A stretch of 34,024 nucleotides of DNA from Opitutaceae bacterium (lineage in GTDB: Bacteria > Verrucomicrobiota > Verrucomicrobiia > Opitutales > Opitutaceae): contig JAHCLN010000021.1 in the NCBI GenBank assembly GCA_026125215.1, positions 1 through 34,024 of the forward strand. Reading direction: 5' to 3'. The position numbers and the translations under genes were made by a program. This document shows positions 24,087 to 30,867 of this stretch, one piece after another (positions within the stretch are counted from its first letter, which is position 1; the number at the start of each line of letters is the position of its first letter). The notes under the pieces are model-generated. The model saw nothing but the letters and a program-made list of their open reading frames with translations. It was not told the origin of the DNA and searched no databases.

Positions 24087-26219
24087 ATGAAATCCCGCCC
24101 CACCCGGCCTGCGACCGCGGCCAATGTGCCCGTCGAGCTCACCTTCACCGCCCGCGGCGCGTATGTTGATCCGTTCAACCAGGTAATGCTCGACGCGCTC
24201 TTCACCGATCCCGCGGGCGCCGTCCGCCGCGTGCCGGCTTTCTGGGCCGGCGGCAAAACCTGGAAGGTCCGCTACGCCTCACCGCTCGCCGGCGCGCACA
24301 CCTTCCGCACCGAGTGCTCCGCCACAGACGACCTCGGTCTGCACGGCCGCACCGGCCGCGTGACGGTCGCGCCCTACCGCGGCAAAAACCCGCTCTACGT
24401 CCACGGCCCGGTGCAGGTCGCGGAGAACAAGCGCCACTTCGAGCATGCCGACGGCACGCCGTTCTTCTGGCTCGGCGACACATGGTGGATGGGACTCTGC
24501 CATCGCCTGCCGTGGCCGCAGGGCTTCAAGCAGCTCACCGCCGACCGCGTGAAGAAGGGTTACAACGTCGTGCAGATCGTCGCCGGGCTCTACCCCGACA
24601 TGCACGCGTTCGATCCCCGCGGCGCCAACGAGGCCGGCTTCCCCTGGGAGGAAGGTTACGCGCACATCCGCCCGGAGTATTTCGACGCGGCCGACCGCAA
24701 GCTCGGCCACCTCGTCGCGTCGGGCATCACGCCCTGCATCGTCGGCGCGTGGGGCTACTTCATCAACTGGATGAGCGAGGCGCAGCTGCAGGCGCACTGG
24801 CGCTACCTCATCGCCCGCTACGGCGCGTGGCCGGTCGTCTGGTGCACCGCCGGCGAGGCCAACCTCCCGTGGTATCTCGCCAAAAACTTTCCCGCCGACG
24901 ACCGCGCCATGGTCACCGCCTGGACGCGCTTCATGCGCTACGTCCGCGCGACCGATCCCTTCCGCCGGCCGCTTACCATCCACCCCACCGCCATCAACCG
25001 CTACACCGCGCGCAACGCCACCGACGACGAGTCGCTCCTCGACTTCGACCTGCTCCAGTGCTGCCACGGGCAGAACGAGGCCGTCGAGATCATGATCCGG
25101 GCCGTGCGCGAGACCCACGCCGCCACGCCGCGCCTGCCCGTGCTCAACGGCGAGCCCTGCTACGAGATGCTCATGGGCACCATCACCTCGCCGTGGCCGC
25201 GCCGCGCCTTCTGGTCCTGCGTGCTCAACGGCGCCATGGGCCACACCTACGGCGGCAACGGCATCTGGCAGTGCAACCAGCCCGGCATCCCGCACGGCGC
25301 CTCGCCCCACGGCGGCAACTACGGCAACACCCCGTGGCAGGAAGCCATGCACTACCCCGGCTCCGCCGAATGCGCCCACGGCAAAAAACTGCTCACGCGC
25401 TTCGACTGGTCCCGCTTCGAGCCGCACTCCGAATGGGCCGCCTACGCCGGTGACATCTGGCTGCCGCTCACCGGCGCACAGTGGCTCTGGACCGCGCCGC
25501 TGCCGGCCGCGCCCGCCGCCAAGGACGCCCCGCCGGAGCGCCGCTTCTTCCGCCGCACCTTCATGATTCCGGCCGGCAAAAAAATCGCCCGCGCCCGGCT
25601 CCGCTTCGTCAGCAACGGCCACACCGAGGCGCAGCTCAACGGCCGGCCCGCCGCCACCGGCTGGGACTCGTCCACCAGCCCGCAGTTCAACGACCGCGCC
25701 CACCTGCTCAAGCCCGGCCGCAACGTCCTCACCTTCTGGAGCGAACGCCGTCCCGCCAACGGCCGACCCGCGGGCATCCTCGCCTGCCTTGAGATCGTTT
25801 ACGCCAACGGCCGGGTGCAGCGCCTCGTCACCGACGGCACATGGAAAGCCTGGACCGGCAAAATCGGCGGTTGGGAAGCCCGCGACTTCGACGATTCCGC
25901 CTGGCCCGCTGCTTTGGTCCTCGGACAAGTGGGCGACCAACCCTGGGGCCCGGTCCGCGACGGCGCGGCCGATCTCCACGGCCCGCAGACCGCCGGCGTT
26001 CCGGGTAAAATCCGCATCACCTACGTGCCCCACGCCGAGCCCATCGTCGTGCGCGACCTTGGCTCCGACGCCTCATGGCAAGCCACCCGTTTCGATCCCG
26101 TCACCGGCCGCGAAAAATCCCTCGGCCGCATCCAGGCCGACGCCAACGGAGCCTGGACCTGCCCGCCCCCTCCCACCGGCGACCGCGACTGGGTTTTGGT
26201 CCTGCAACGCGACGCTTAA
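24087..26219 (+). CDS. DUF4038 / GH140-like glycoside hydrolase with inserted beta-sandwich domain
   Basis: The protein is 710 residues from the ATG at 24087. It opens with a DUF5060-like domain (VELTFTARGAYVDPFNQVML, AGGKTWKVRYASPLAGAHTF). A DUF4038 TIM barrel follows (FFWLGDTWWMGLCHRLPWPQ, GYNVVQIVAGLYPD). Likely catalytic acids are Glu257 in WCTAGEANLPWY and Glu356 in LNGEPCYEM. The usual C-terminal domain reappears only at about residue 640 (RITYVPHAEPIVVRDLG, RFDPVTGRE). Between them, about 457-638, lies a galactose-binding-like module similar to the N-terminal part of bacterial rhamnosidases (FFRRTFMIP, RARLRFVSNGHTEAQLNG, DDSAWP). Characterised GH140 enzymes cleave apiose from rhamnogalacturonan-II. 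No signal peptide is visible. It is divergent from the isomerase-like gene. Confidence 0.85.
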   Translation: MKSRPTRPATAANVPVELTFTARGAYVDPFNQVMLDALFTDPAGAVRRVPAFWAGGKTWKVRYASPLAGAHTFRTECSATDDLGLHGRTGRVTVAPYRGKNPLYVHGPVQVAENKRHFEHADGTPFFWLGDTWWMGLCHRLPWPQGFKQLTADRVKKGYNVVQIVAGLYPDMHAFDPRGANEAGFPWEEGYAHIRPEYFDAADRKLGHLVASGITPCIVGAWGYFINWMSEAQLQAHWRYLIARYGAWPVVWCTAGEANLPWYLAKNFPADDRAMVTAWTRFMRYVRATDPFRRPLTIHPTAINRYTARNATDDESLLDFDLLQCCHGQNEAVEIMIRAVRETHAATPRLPVLNGEPCYEMLMGTITSPWPRRAFWSCVLNGAMGHTYGGNGIWQCNQPGIPHGASPHGGNYGNTPWQEAMHYPGSAECAHGKKLLTRFDWSRFEPHSEWAAYAGDIWLPLTGAQWLWTAPLPAAPAAKDAPPERRFFRRTFMIPAGKKIARARLRFVSNGHTEAQLNGRPAATGWDSSTSPQFNDRAHLLKPGRNVLTFWSERRPANGRPAGILACLEIVYANGRVQRLVTDGTWKAWTGKIGGWEARDFDDSAWPAALVLGQVGDQPWGPVRDGAADLHGPQTAGVPGKIRITYVPHAEPIVVRDLGSDASWQATRFDPVTGREKSLGRIQADANGAWTCPPPPTGDRDWVLVLQRDA

Positions 26220-26230
26220 TCGGCGCCCCT

Positions 26231-26327
26231 ATCGTTCCTCGTTCTCTTAATCTTTCTCATTATTAATCTCCGTTGGCGTTCGGTCCAACCCGGAGAACGA
26301 TTAGGATTACGAAGAACGAGAACGAGG
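26231..26327. repeat. CGTTCTC-type dispersed repeat, copy 2 (inverted pair)
   Basis: The left arm (26237-26272) begins CCTCGTTCTCTTAATC and matches copy 1 at 4062. The right arm (26291-26327) ends AACGAGAACGAGG. Read in reverse complement it also begins CCTCGTTCTC and ends CTCCG, so the arms form an imperfect inverted repeat around an 18-nt loop. It fills the gap between the DUF4038 gene and mazE. Confidence 0.7.
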
Positions 26328-26375
26328 CAGACCTTCATTCGTCGACGCCTACCGCCACCGGCGAAAGCCTTAACC

Positions 26376-26402
26376 TTGACACCGGATACACGGCTATACA
26401 AT
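26376..26402 (+). promoter_or_regulatory. candidate mazEF promoter giving a (near-)leaderless mazE transcript
   Basis: TTGACA (26376-26381) is a perfect -35 hexamer and TACAAT (26397-26402) a good -10, with a short 15-bp spacer. Transcription would start near 26409, only about 2 nt before the mazE ATG at 26411, and no Shine-Dalgarno sequence precedes it. The -10 lies within TACAATGTA (26397-26405), an odd dyad that could be an autoregulatory site. Confidence 0.5.
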
Positions 26403-26410
26403 GTAGCTCC

Positions 26411-26653
26411 ATGAAGACAGCCATCCAGCGCTGGGGAAACAGCTTGGCGGTGAGGATTCCTCGTGCGTTCGCCGCTGAGACCCGGATCAGCGACGGTTCC
26501 GAAGTGGAGCTCTCGTTGAAGGGTGGCGCTCTGGTTGTTCGCCCGGTGCGTCGGCCGCGGCTGGCGCTCGGAGATTTGCTCAAGAAGGTCACACCGACGA
26601 ACAGGCACGAGGAAGTCTCGACCGGCGCGCCGGTCGGCCAGGAAGGCTGGTAA
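26411..26653 (+). CDS. mazE: MazE-type antitoxin (AbrB/SpoVT fold)
   Basis: The protein is 80 residues. The N-terminal part MKTAIQRWGNSLAVRIPRAF is the classic AbrB/MazE DNA-binding beta-hairpin (IxxWGNSxAVRIP), followed by GSEVELSLKGGALVVRPV. The C-terminal ~30 residues are a flexible tail that in this family wraps and inhibits the toxin. The stop overlaps the mazF start (TAATG), a typical toxin-antitoxin arrangement. MazE usually represses its own promoter alone and with MazF. The ATG at 26411 is supported by the family N-terminus. Its start lies directly beside a candidate -10 box. The pair is bounded upstream by a dispersed repeat, and its base composition is a little less GC-rich than the pectin genes, compatible with transfer. 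Confidence 0.9.
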   Translation: MKTAIQRWGNSLAVRIPRAFAAETRISDGSEVELSLKGGALVVRPVRRPRLALGDLLKKVTPTNRHEEVSTGAPVGQEGW

Positions 26654-27000
26654 TGGCTGCCTATACGCCAAGGAGGGGCGACGTGGTGTGGCTCACCTTC
26701 GATCCTCAGGCGGGGCATGAGCAGGCGGGGCGCCGACCCGCATTCGTTGTGTCGCCTGAGGCTTACAATCAGAAGACAGGCCTGTTCATCGCCTGCCCGA
26801 TTACTTCCCGAGTGAAGGGTTACCCATTTGAGGTTCCGCTTCCATCCAGCGCGAAAGTTTCGGGAGTCATTCTCTCCGACCAGATCAAGAGTCTGGATTG
26901 GAAGGCCAGGCGCGCCGAGTTTGCATCGGCCACGGATGAAGCGACCCTTGATGAGGTCGTTTCCCGACTACTTCCGGTGATAGGAGCAGAAGAAGGCTAA
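26653..27000 (+). CDS. mazF: MazF/PemK-type endoribonuclease toxin
   Basis: The protein is 115 residues, very close to E. coli ChpB/MazF in layout: RRGDVVWLTFDPQAGHEQAG, GRRPAFVVSPEAYN, CPITSRVKGYPFEV, GVILSDQIKSLDWKAR. Arg28 in GRRP and Thr51 in CPITSR correspond to the catalytic residues of the family. MazF cleaves mRNA at short sequence-specific sites and halts growth when MazE is degraded. All core motifs are intact, so it should be active. An AGGAAGG Shine-Dalgarno sequence (26640-26646) lies inside the end of mazE with 6-nt spacing, so the toxin has a clear ribosome site while the antitoxin has none. Confidence 0.93.
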   Translation: MAAYTPRRGDVVWLTFDPQAGHEQAGRRPAFVVSPEAYNQKTGLFIACPITSRVKGYPFEVPLPSSAKVSGVILSDQIKSLDWKARRAEFASATDEATLDEVVSRLLPVIGAEEG

Positions 27001-27198
27001 CGGTGAAATCCGAGGATCCGTCAGCTGTTGCTCATGACAACCCGTCACGAGGGCAAGGCCGGCAAGTTGAATCCTGCCATGGCCCGAGCCAGTGAGTTTC
27101 GATCCAATCCGTATCCTCCGCGCCATCCGCGGGAAAGTCCCCGGCAGTGAAATTGGCTGTTCATCCCGGGCGGGAGTTTTTACTCCTCACGACCGCGC

Positions 27199-27501
27199 AT
27201 GAAAAACCCCGTCAACATCCAGCTCATCGGCGAGGAAGTGGCGATCGTCTGGGACGATGGCAGCGAGAGCTATTATCCCTTCGCCCGGCTGCGCGCGGCC
27301 TCGCCCAGCGCCGAGACCCAGGGCGAGCGCGACATCTTCGGCACGCAATACGGCGGCGGCGGCAACAAGCAGTTTGACGGCGTGCAGGTCACCGGCTGGG
27401 AGCGCATCGGCAACTACGCGCTGCGTTTCGATTTCAGCGACGGCCACCGCACCGGGCTTTACTCGTTCGACTACCTGCGGAAACTTTCGGACCAAACCTG
27501 A
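27199..27501 (+). CDS. DUF971 (GBBH-like N-terminal) domain protein
   Basis: The protein is 100 residues. It fits DUF971, the small domain also found at the N-terminus of gamma-butyrobetaine hydroxylases: IQLIGEEVAIVWDDGSESYY near the start and IGNYALRFDFSDGHRTGLYS followed by FDYLRKL near the end are characteristic. Stand-alone members are often linked to iron-sulfur cluster handling, but no specific role can be assigned here. No metal-binding cysteine cluster is present. The 198-bp gap upstream (27001-27198) shows no gene and no convincing promoter. It is a single gene with a repeat-containing intergenic region on its 3' side. Confidence 0.85.
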   Translation: MKNPVNIQLIGEEVAIVWDDGSESYYPFARLRAASPSAETQGERDIFGTQYGGGGNKQFDGVQVTGWERIGNYALRFDFSDGHRTGLYSFDYLRKLSDQT

Positions 27502-27510
27502 GCCGGAAGC

Positions 27511-27537
27511 CACGGATGGGACGGATAAACACGGATT
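27511..27537. repeat. phased CGGAT triple repeat
   Basis: CGGAT occurs three times at 27513, 27522 and 27532, within CACGGATGGGACGGATAAAC and the bases after it, directly downstream of the DUF971 gene. The ~10-bp phasing parallels the CGCTAAT triple repeat at 7399-7425. Both look like members of a dispersed intergenic repeat class. Confidence 0.45.
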
Positions 27538-27573
27538 GAACGGTAACCGCAATCCTGTGGCGCGGCAGCACCG

Positions 27574-27598
27574 GTAGGGTCCGCTCTCCGAGCGGACC
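27574..27598 (+). repeat. single REP element (GTAGGGnCCG type)
   Basis: GTAG (27574-27577) is followed by a perfect 9-bp stem, GGTCCGCTC (27578-27586) and GAGCGGACC (27590-27598), with a TCC loop. The layout is that of classical REP sequences, a GTAG head plus a hairpin, and the sequence matches both arms of the REPIN at 5683-5728. No inverted partner is seen nearby. Confidence 0.65.
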
Positions 27599-27679
27599 GC
27601 AGCCGTCCCGGCGATAAGCCAAACACCGGGATTGCCTCGGCGCACGACCCTCGGGCATGAATGAGCCGAGCATTTTCCC

Positions 27680-28144
27680 ATGAGCACGTTCGTCTTCCCT
27701 ACCCGCACCACCACCGCCGAGATCGAACTCGGCACGACGCTCCAGCCCAAGTTCGACGCCGACGGGCTGATTCCCTGCATCACCTGCGACCACGAGACGA
27801 ACGAGGTGCTGATGTTTGCCTTCATGAACGCCGAGTCGCTCGCGCACACGCTGCGGACCGGCAAGGCCACCTACTGGAGCCGCTCGCGCAAAAAACTCTG
27901 GGTCAAGGGCGAGGAGTCCGGCAACGCGCAGCTCGTGAAGGCCGTGCTCACCGACTGCGACCAGGACGTGATCCAGCTCCGCGTCGAGAACGTCGGCGGC
28001 GCCGCCTGCCACAACGGCTACAAGTCCTGCTTCTACCGCCAGCTCGCCCCCGGCGCCAACGCCGACGATGCGGCCTCGCTGAAGCTCGAGTTCGCCGCGC
28101 GCCGCGTCTTCGACCCCGCCACGGTTTACAAGAAGATGAAGTAA
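27680..28144 (+). CDS. hisI: phosphoribosyl-AMP cyclohydrolase
   Basis: The protein is 154 residues, a stand-alone HisI without the HisE domain. It hydrolyses the purine ring of PR-AMP, the third step of histidine synthesis. The N-terminal part has CITCDHETNEVLMFAFMNAE and a YWSRSRKKLWVKGEESGN segment typical of the family. The metal ligands are present: DCDQD (Asp92, Cys93, Asp94, Asp96) for Mg2+/Zn2+, and Cys110 and Cys117 in CHNGYKSCFY, which replaces the more usual CHTGRRSCFY. A C-terminal extension of about 35 residues (LKLEFAARRVFDPATVYKKM) follows. The ATG at 27680 is the only sensible start. No other his genes are in the window, so it is isolated from the pathway. Confidence 0.95.
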   Translation: MSTFVFPTRTTTAEIELGTTLQPKFDADGLIPCITCDHETNEVLMFAFMNAESLAHTLRTGKATYWSRSRKKLWVKGEESGNAQLVKAVLTDCDQDVIQLRVENVGGAACHNGYKSCFYRQLAPGANADDAASLKLEFAARRVFDPATVYKKMK

Positions 28145-28261
28145 CGCGCGCCCGGCGCCCCGCAGAGCTTTCCGCGCGGGCGGACCGCAGACCGGCGCGA
28201 CCGCTACGCACCTATGCGTATTCAGGTCCTTGTCGCCATTTGCTATCGTTTGCGCGCAACC

Positions 28262-29515
28262 ATGAAACTACGCGCACTCCGAACTTTCCTCGCAACCTGC
28301 GCCGCTTCCGCGGCCCTCTTTTTCTCCGGCTGCGGCGGAGGGGAAGACAGCCCGGTGGCCAACGTCACGGGCCCGACCAACTACCTCGCCTTCGCGGGCA
28401 CGACGATCGAGATCAACCCGAGGCTGACCTTCCAGAGCAACGCCCAGCTCACCTACCTCAACACGCAGACGGCGGGCTCGCCGTGGCCCGCGGCGGCGAC
28501 CGCCATCGCCGGCACCTACACCTACACGCCGACCGGCAACTACCAGAGCGGCACGATGGTGATCACGCTGCCCTCGCTCGGCATCACGCTGAACCTCACG
28601 CTCCAGAACTTCACCCGCCAGGGCAGCGCGATCACGCAGTTCACGACCGTTTACAACGGCCAGAGCTACAACAGCCGCGTGACCGCCGGCACGCTGGCCG
28701 CCACCAACCCCACGGTGCCGGCCGCCCCGCCCGCCGCGCCGCCGCCGCCCGCGCTCGGGCCGGACGAAACCGCCGCCACCGCCATCCCGTCGGCCGTCCA
28801 AGGCTCCTACAACCTCGTCTTCCAGTTCGCGCAGAACGGTTCGCCCGTGAGCAACGGCACGCAGAAGACCTTCGTCATCACCGCGAACACCCTGCAGTTC
28901 GACGGCAAGACGCTCTCCAACCCGATTTTCTACAAGGGCAACCAGTTCGAATGGATCTTCAAGGACGGCAACCTCTGGTATGCCGTGTCGAGCAAGGCCG
29001 ACGGCAGTTTTAACGAGATCAACCTCGGCGGCCAGGGCGGCACGCCCTTCTACGGCCAGTATGCCCCGGCGCAGGGCGGCGGCGGCAACACCGGCGGAAC
29101 CGGCGGCGGCACGGGCGGTGGCGGTGGTGGCACCGGCGGCGGTGGCGGCGGCACTCCGCCCGCCGACATCGGCCTGCCCGTCGGCACGAGTTTCACCCGC
29201 ACGGTTTCCAACGTGGTCGTCGGCCCGGTCGGCGCGCCCATCCCCTCCGGCGTGCCCAATTACAGCGCCGGCACGCAGGTGGCCTTCAGCGTGAACGCGC
29301 AGGGCGCCCTCACCTTCAGCGGCCTCACCGTGCCCTACACCGCCGACGGCGGCACCTCCTTCACCTACGTCAACGTGATCAGCCCGGGCAACAGCGACAC
29401 GATCATCGTTTACAAGAACGCCTCCGGCGGTCCCACCAGCGTGGCGATGCAGTTCGTGCGCACCAGTCTCACGCTGCCGCCCACGGTGACGATGGTGAAC
29501 TACACGCTGAACTGA
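28262..29515 (+). CDS. putative lipoprotein with beta-rich repeats and a Gly-rich linker
   Basis: The protein is 417 residues from the ATG at 28262, with a lipoprotein signal ending FFSGC (Cys24). I do not recognise a named family. Three beta-rich modules are visible at about residues 35-160, 175-270 and 310-417, joined by a Pro/Ala linker (PAAPPAAPPPPALG) and a long glycine/threonine linker (GGGGNTGGTGGGTGGGGGGT). The second and third modules look distantly alike (TFVITANTLQFDGKTL against AFSVNAQGALTFSGLT), suggesting internal duplication. Composition rich in T, N, S and G and poor in charge fits a surface or outer-membrane protein. A strong terminator follows directly, so it is separate from or only weakly linked to the exporter operon downstream, though it could be that exporter's client. 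Upstream extension to 28214 is unlikely. Confidence 0.7.
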   Translation: MKLRALRTFLATCAASAALFFSGCGGGEDSPVANVTGPTNYLAFAGTTIEINPRLTFQSNAQLTYLNTQTAGSPWPAAATAIAGTYTYTPTGNYQSGTMVITLPSLGITLNLTLQNFTRQGSAITQFTTVYNGQSYNSRVTAGTLAATNPTVPAAPPAAPPPPALGPDETAATAIPSAVQGSYNLVFQFAQNGSPVSNGTQKTFVITANTLQFDGKTLSNPIFYKGNQFEWIFKDGNLWYAVSSKADGSFNEINLGGQGGTPFYGQYAPAQGGGGNTGGTGGGTGGGGGGTGGGGGGTPPADIGLPVGTSFTRTVSNVVVGPVGAPIPSGVPNYSAGTQVAFSVNAQGALTFSGLTVPYTADGGTSFTYVNVISPGNSDTIIVYKNASGGPTSVAMQFVRTSLTLPPTVTMVNYTLN

Positions 29516-29536
29516 CCACACCCACCGACCACACCA

Positions 29537-29565
29537 CCCTCCCGCCCCCGGGCGGGAGGGTTTTT
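29537..29565 (+). terminator. rho-independent terminator overlapping the next gene's ribosome site
   Basis: CCCTCCCGCC (29537-29546) and GGCGGGAGGG (29551-29560) form a perfect 10-bp stem with a 4-nt loop, followed by TTTTT. The 3' arm contains GGGAGGG, which lies 8 nt before the ATG at 29569 and is the only Shine-Dalgarno-like sequence for that gene. Confidence 0.9.
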
Positions 29566-29568
29566 CTG

Positions 29569-30867
29569 ATGCGCCCATCCGCCCGAGCCTGCCTGACGCT
29601 GCTCCCCGCCCTGCTGGGCCTCGCCGGCTGCAGCCATCCCGGCGCCGGCTTGGAACAGCGGAGCGAGGCGCTCGCCGCGGAACTACGCCAACAGCACACG
29701 GCCATGGCCGCCGCCACGGCCGTTCCCCTCGCCTGGCCCGAAGCCCTGGCCCGGCTGCGGGCGGACAACCTCGAACTGGCGAAACAGCGCGACGCCGTGA
29801 CGACCGCGGGCGAACGCCTGCGGCAGGTCCGCCGCGACCTGATCCCCGGTGCCGCCCTCACCGGCAACCTCACCAAGGGCCTGACCCAGCTCGGCGACCT
29901 CGGCAGCGACGACGCGGCCATCGCGTTGCACGCTTTTTTCAACGTGCCGGGCCTGCTCCAATGGCAGCTCCGCCACCACGCCGCCGAGCTCGAGCTCATC
30001 CGCGCGGGGTGGGCGCTGGAGCTCAAAGAGCGCGAGCTCACCATCCGGTTGCGCGAGCTATTCCTGCGCGCCTCGCTCCTGGAGCAGCGCCGGCTCAATC
30101 TCACCCGCGCCGAGCACTGGCGCCCGGCCGGCCCGGGCGGACCGCAGCTCGACGCGCCCTCGCCCGTGCTGGAACGCGAGGCCCTGCTCTGGAGCCTCCG
30201 GCGCGAAGCCGACGAGCTGCAGGCCGCGGTCGGCGAACTGCTGGGGGACGCCGCCGGGCGCTGGCAGCTCCGGCCCGACGGACTGCCCCGCTTTGACTAC
30301 GCGCAACAACCGGCGGGCTGGACCGAAGCCGCCGACTTCGGGCGGCTGCACCGCCGGCTCCAGGCCGTCGAACTGGAAGGCGCCCGGCTGCGCGAGAAAG
30401 GCGTGCGCATGCTCAACTGGCCCGACCTGACCGTGAACCTCAGCGGCCCGCCGCTTTACGCGCGCGCCGGCGGCCGCAGCGACGGTTTTTCCGCCGACCA
30501 GATCGCCCTCTCGTTCGGCACTTCGCTGAACCTGGACCTGCGCCGGCAAAACGCGGATCTCCTGCGCGAGGCCCGCCGCGACGCCGCCTTGCACGCGAGG
30601 GTGCTGCGCGAGAACAACGCCCGCCTGCTGCGCGAACTCGACCGGGCGGGTGCCACGCTCGCGCTAAACGACCGGCAGCTCCGCCTCACCGAACTCCGCC
30701 TCGAAACCCTGCGCGGGCTGCCCGGTCGGTTCAACCCGGCCCGCGCCCGCGACAACCTCGAACGTCTCATCGCCCTCGACCAGCAGCGCGCCGGTCTTCT
30801 GCTGGAGCGCGCGCGGCTTGAGGCCGTTTTCTGGATCCTCGACGAAACCCAGTGGCCGTCATCATGA
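29569..30867 (+). CDS. TolC-like outer-membrane lipoprotein, exporter component
   Basis: The protein is 432 residues with a lipoprotein signal ending LGLAGC (Cys21). The rest is largely helical and rich in A, L, R and E with coiled-coil character, with two similar halves, as in TolC-family outer membrane factors. Segments such as WPEALARLRADNLELAKQRD, LRQVRRDLIPGAALTGNLTK and DQIALSFGTSLNLDLRRQNA fit that family. It would form a trimeric channel through the outer membrane for the ABC exporter encoded next. It begins 4 nt after the U-tract of a terminator, so its own promoter is not visible and expression may depend on read-through. Its stop overlaps the adaptor start (ATGA). Confidence 0.75.
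   Translation: MRPSARACLTLLPALLGLAGCSHPGAGLEQRSEALAAELRQQHTAMAAATAVPLAWPEALARLRADNLELAKQRDAVTTAGERLRQVRRDLIPGAALTGNLTKGLTQLGDLGSDDAAIALHAFFNVPGLLQWQLRHHAAELELIRAGWALELKERELTIRLRELFLRASLLEQRRLNLTRAEHWRPAGPGGPQLDAPSPVLEREALLWSLRREADELQAAVGELLGDAAGRWQLRPDGLPRFDYAQQPAGWTEAADFGRLHRRLQAVELEGARLREKGVRMLNWPDLTVNLSGPPLYARAGGRSDGFSADQIALSFGTSLNLDLRRQNADLLREARRDAALHARVLRENNARLLRELDRAGATLALNDRQLRLTELRLETLRGLPGRFNPARARDNLERLIALDQQRAGLLLERARLEAVFWILDETQWPSS

Noticed and set aside
24279..26033. A 584-codon minus-strand frame inside the DUF4038 gene
   Set aside because: Composition is biased (A, G, V, R, E) without any motif. The opposite strand encodes the recognisable glycosidase.
27165..27185. Possible terminator (TCCCGGGCGGGAGTTTTT) upstream of the DUF971 gene
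   Set aside because: The stem is only 4-5 bp with a loop too small to form well, and it stands before, not after, a gene on that strand except the distant mazF.
28214..28261. Upstream ATG extending the Gly-rich lipoprotein by 16 residues
   Set aside because: The shorter form from 28262 has a normal lipoprotein signal (MKLRALRTF...FFSGC); the extension would place extra residues before the basic N-region.
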